A stretch of 64,000 nt of DNA from Asparagopsis taxiformis (Eukaryota; Rhodophyta; Florideophyceae; Bonnemaisoniales; Bonnemaisoniaceae), in contig JALQPE010003282.1 in NCBI GenBank assembly GCA_030407315.1, positions 62,001 through 126,000 of the forward strand, written 5' to 3'. A program made the translations under genes and the position numbers. Position 1 is the stretch's first letter. Every line of letters starts with the position of its first letter. Under the pieces are notes generated by a model. It saw only the letters and a program-made list of their open reading frames with translations, was not told where the DNA came from and ran no database searches. Of the stretch, positions 63,599 through 64,000 are shown in pieces.

Positions 63599-64000
63599 GC
63601 GGCGACTTGAGAGAGCGTAAAAGTTTATCTAGTCGACCAAGTGCTTCCAAGTATCCATGCTATTCGCCGCGCTCGGCATGGCTGCTGACGTATGTTAGCG
63701 AAAAGGGTGCTTAACATGCCAGAATATATTAATATATGCGCAGCAATAACAAATTTTGACACAAAGGAGTAAGTGCTTTGCGTCTGAACAACGTGTCGTG
63801 TTTAACAATCTTACCGAGCTTGCTGATCTGCTGGACAACAATAACAATATTGACACGCTTACACGACATAGTCCGTCCTTCTACTGCCAGACTGACCGCT
63901 GTGCTGCGTTGCGGTGGAAAGGCGAATCTATTTTTGGTAACGCAACACTTCCATGCCGAGCACATCAAATGGTGGGTGACATAATTTCGCTCGTCTGCAC

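Larger units (their letters stand above)
61334..64000. other. 2.7-kb terminal region without a convincing gene
   Basis: Many short frames. The best is minus 61786-62208, about 140 codons but opening at GTG, containing GRPLQLFVSYGMLGRPQEDM; it may be an exon or chance. Features include CATG/CATT-rich microsatellite sequence at 61621-61687, an AGCG/GCGA run at 62704-62722 and (GGAA)n at 63570-63598. No RNA gene seen. Confidence 0.5.

Noticed and set aside
1..64000. CRISPR arrays, bacterial operons, rRNA genes
   Set aside because: No regularly spaced identical repeats of that kind, no prokaryotic gene packing and no rRNA-like sequence noticed.

Overview
This window is nuclear DNA from a eukaryote. 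It holds several superfamilies of eukaryotic transposon (Ty3/gypsy, PIF/Harbinger, hAT, piggyBac and other DDE relics), secreted and multi-pass membrane proteins, one likely GT-AG intron, and no operons or Shine-Dalgarno spacing. Most open genes are intronless, so an intron-poor lineage such as an alga, chytrid-type fungus or oomycete-like protist is plausible. I could not fix the taxon from sequence alone.

Region 1 (1-13,750): a 12.5-kb Ty3/gypsy chromodomain element. Its two 685-bp LTRs (531-1215 and 12347-13031) differ at one base that I could see, and it is bounded by the 5-bp duplication GTTCT. It sits inside a minus-strand gene whose two halves lie at 1-530 and 13032-13748. The element carries gag, a pol interrupted by one in-frame TGA, and, unusually, a 1088-codon ORF on the opposite strand between pol and the 3' LTR.

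Region 2 (13.7-22.4 kb): degraded transposon ORFs, degenerate tandem repeats, two abutting perfect hairpins, then a complete-ended PIF/Harbinger element (18183-22428) with inverted ends and a TGA duplication. Its Myb/SANT-like gene and its transposase gene are convergent, and both are broken.

Region 3 (22.4-42.8 kb): an AT-rich transposon graveyard. It has fossil DDE transposases at about 23.5-24.3, 34.1-35.05 and 36.1-37.4 kb, a solo LTR with GGAGA duplication (30580-31856), three copies of an ~0.8-kb LTR-like repeat (25.8, 31.9 and 38.8 kb), and a truncated minus-strand Gypsy element (about 39.66-42.69 kb).

Region 4 (42.8-48.65 kb): a dead piggyBac-type transposase (43418-45548) and an apparently intact hAT element (46052-48637) with an 18-bp TIR and the 8-bp duplication GTGGCTTG.

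Region 5 (48.65-64 kb): the host-gene part. It contains two tandem paralogues of an unrecognised two-membrane-segment protein (one with a probable intron), a minus-strand 271-codon gene, a convergent pair of cysteine-repeat secreted proteins, a 560-residue three-segment membrane protein, and a 2.7-kb tail without convincing genes.

The most unusual structural theme is a set of perfect or near-perfect fold-back palindromes with 0-3 nt loops. In one of them the inverted arm has exactly the length needed to explain a frameshift in the gene it sits in, and another is missing from two sister repeat copies.
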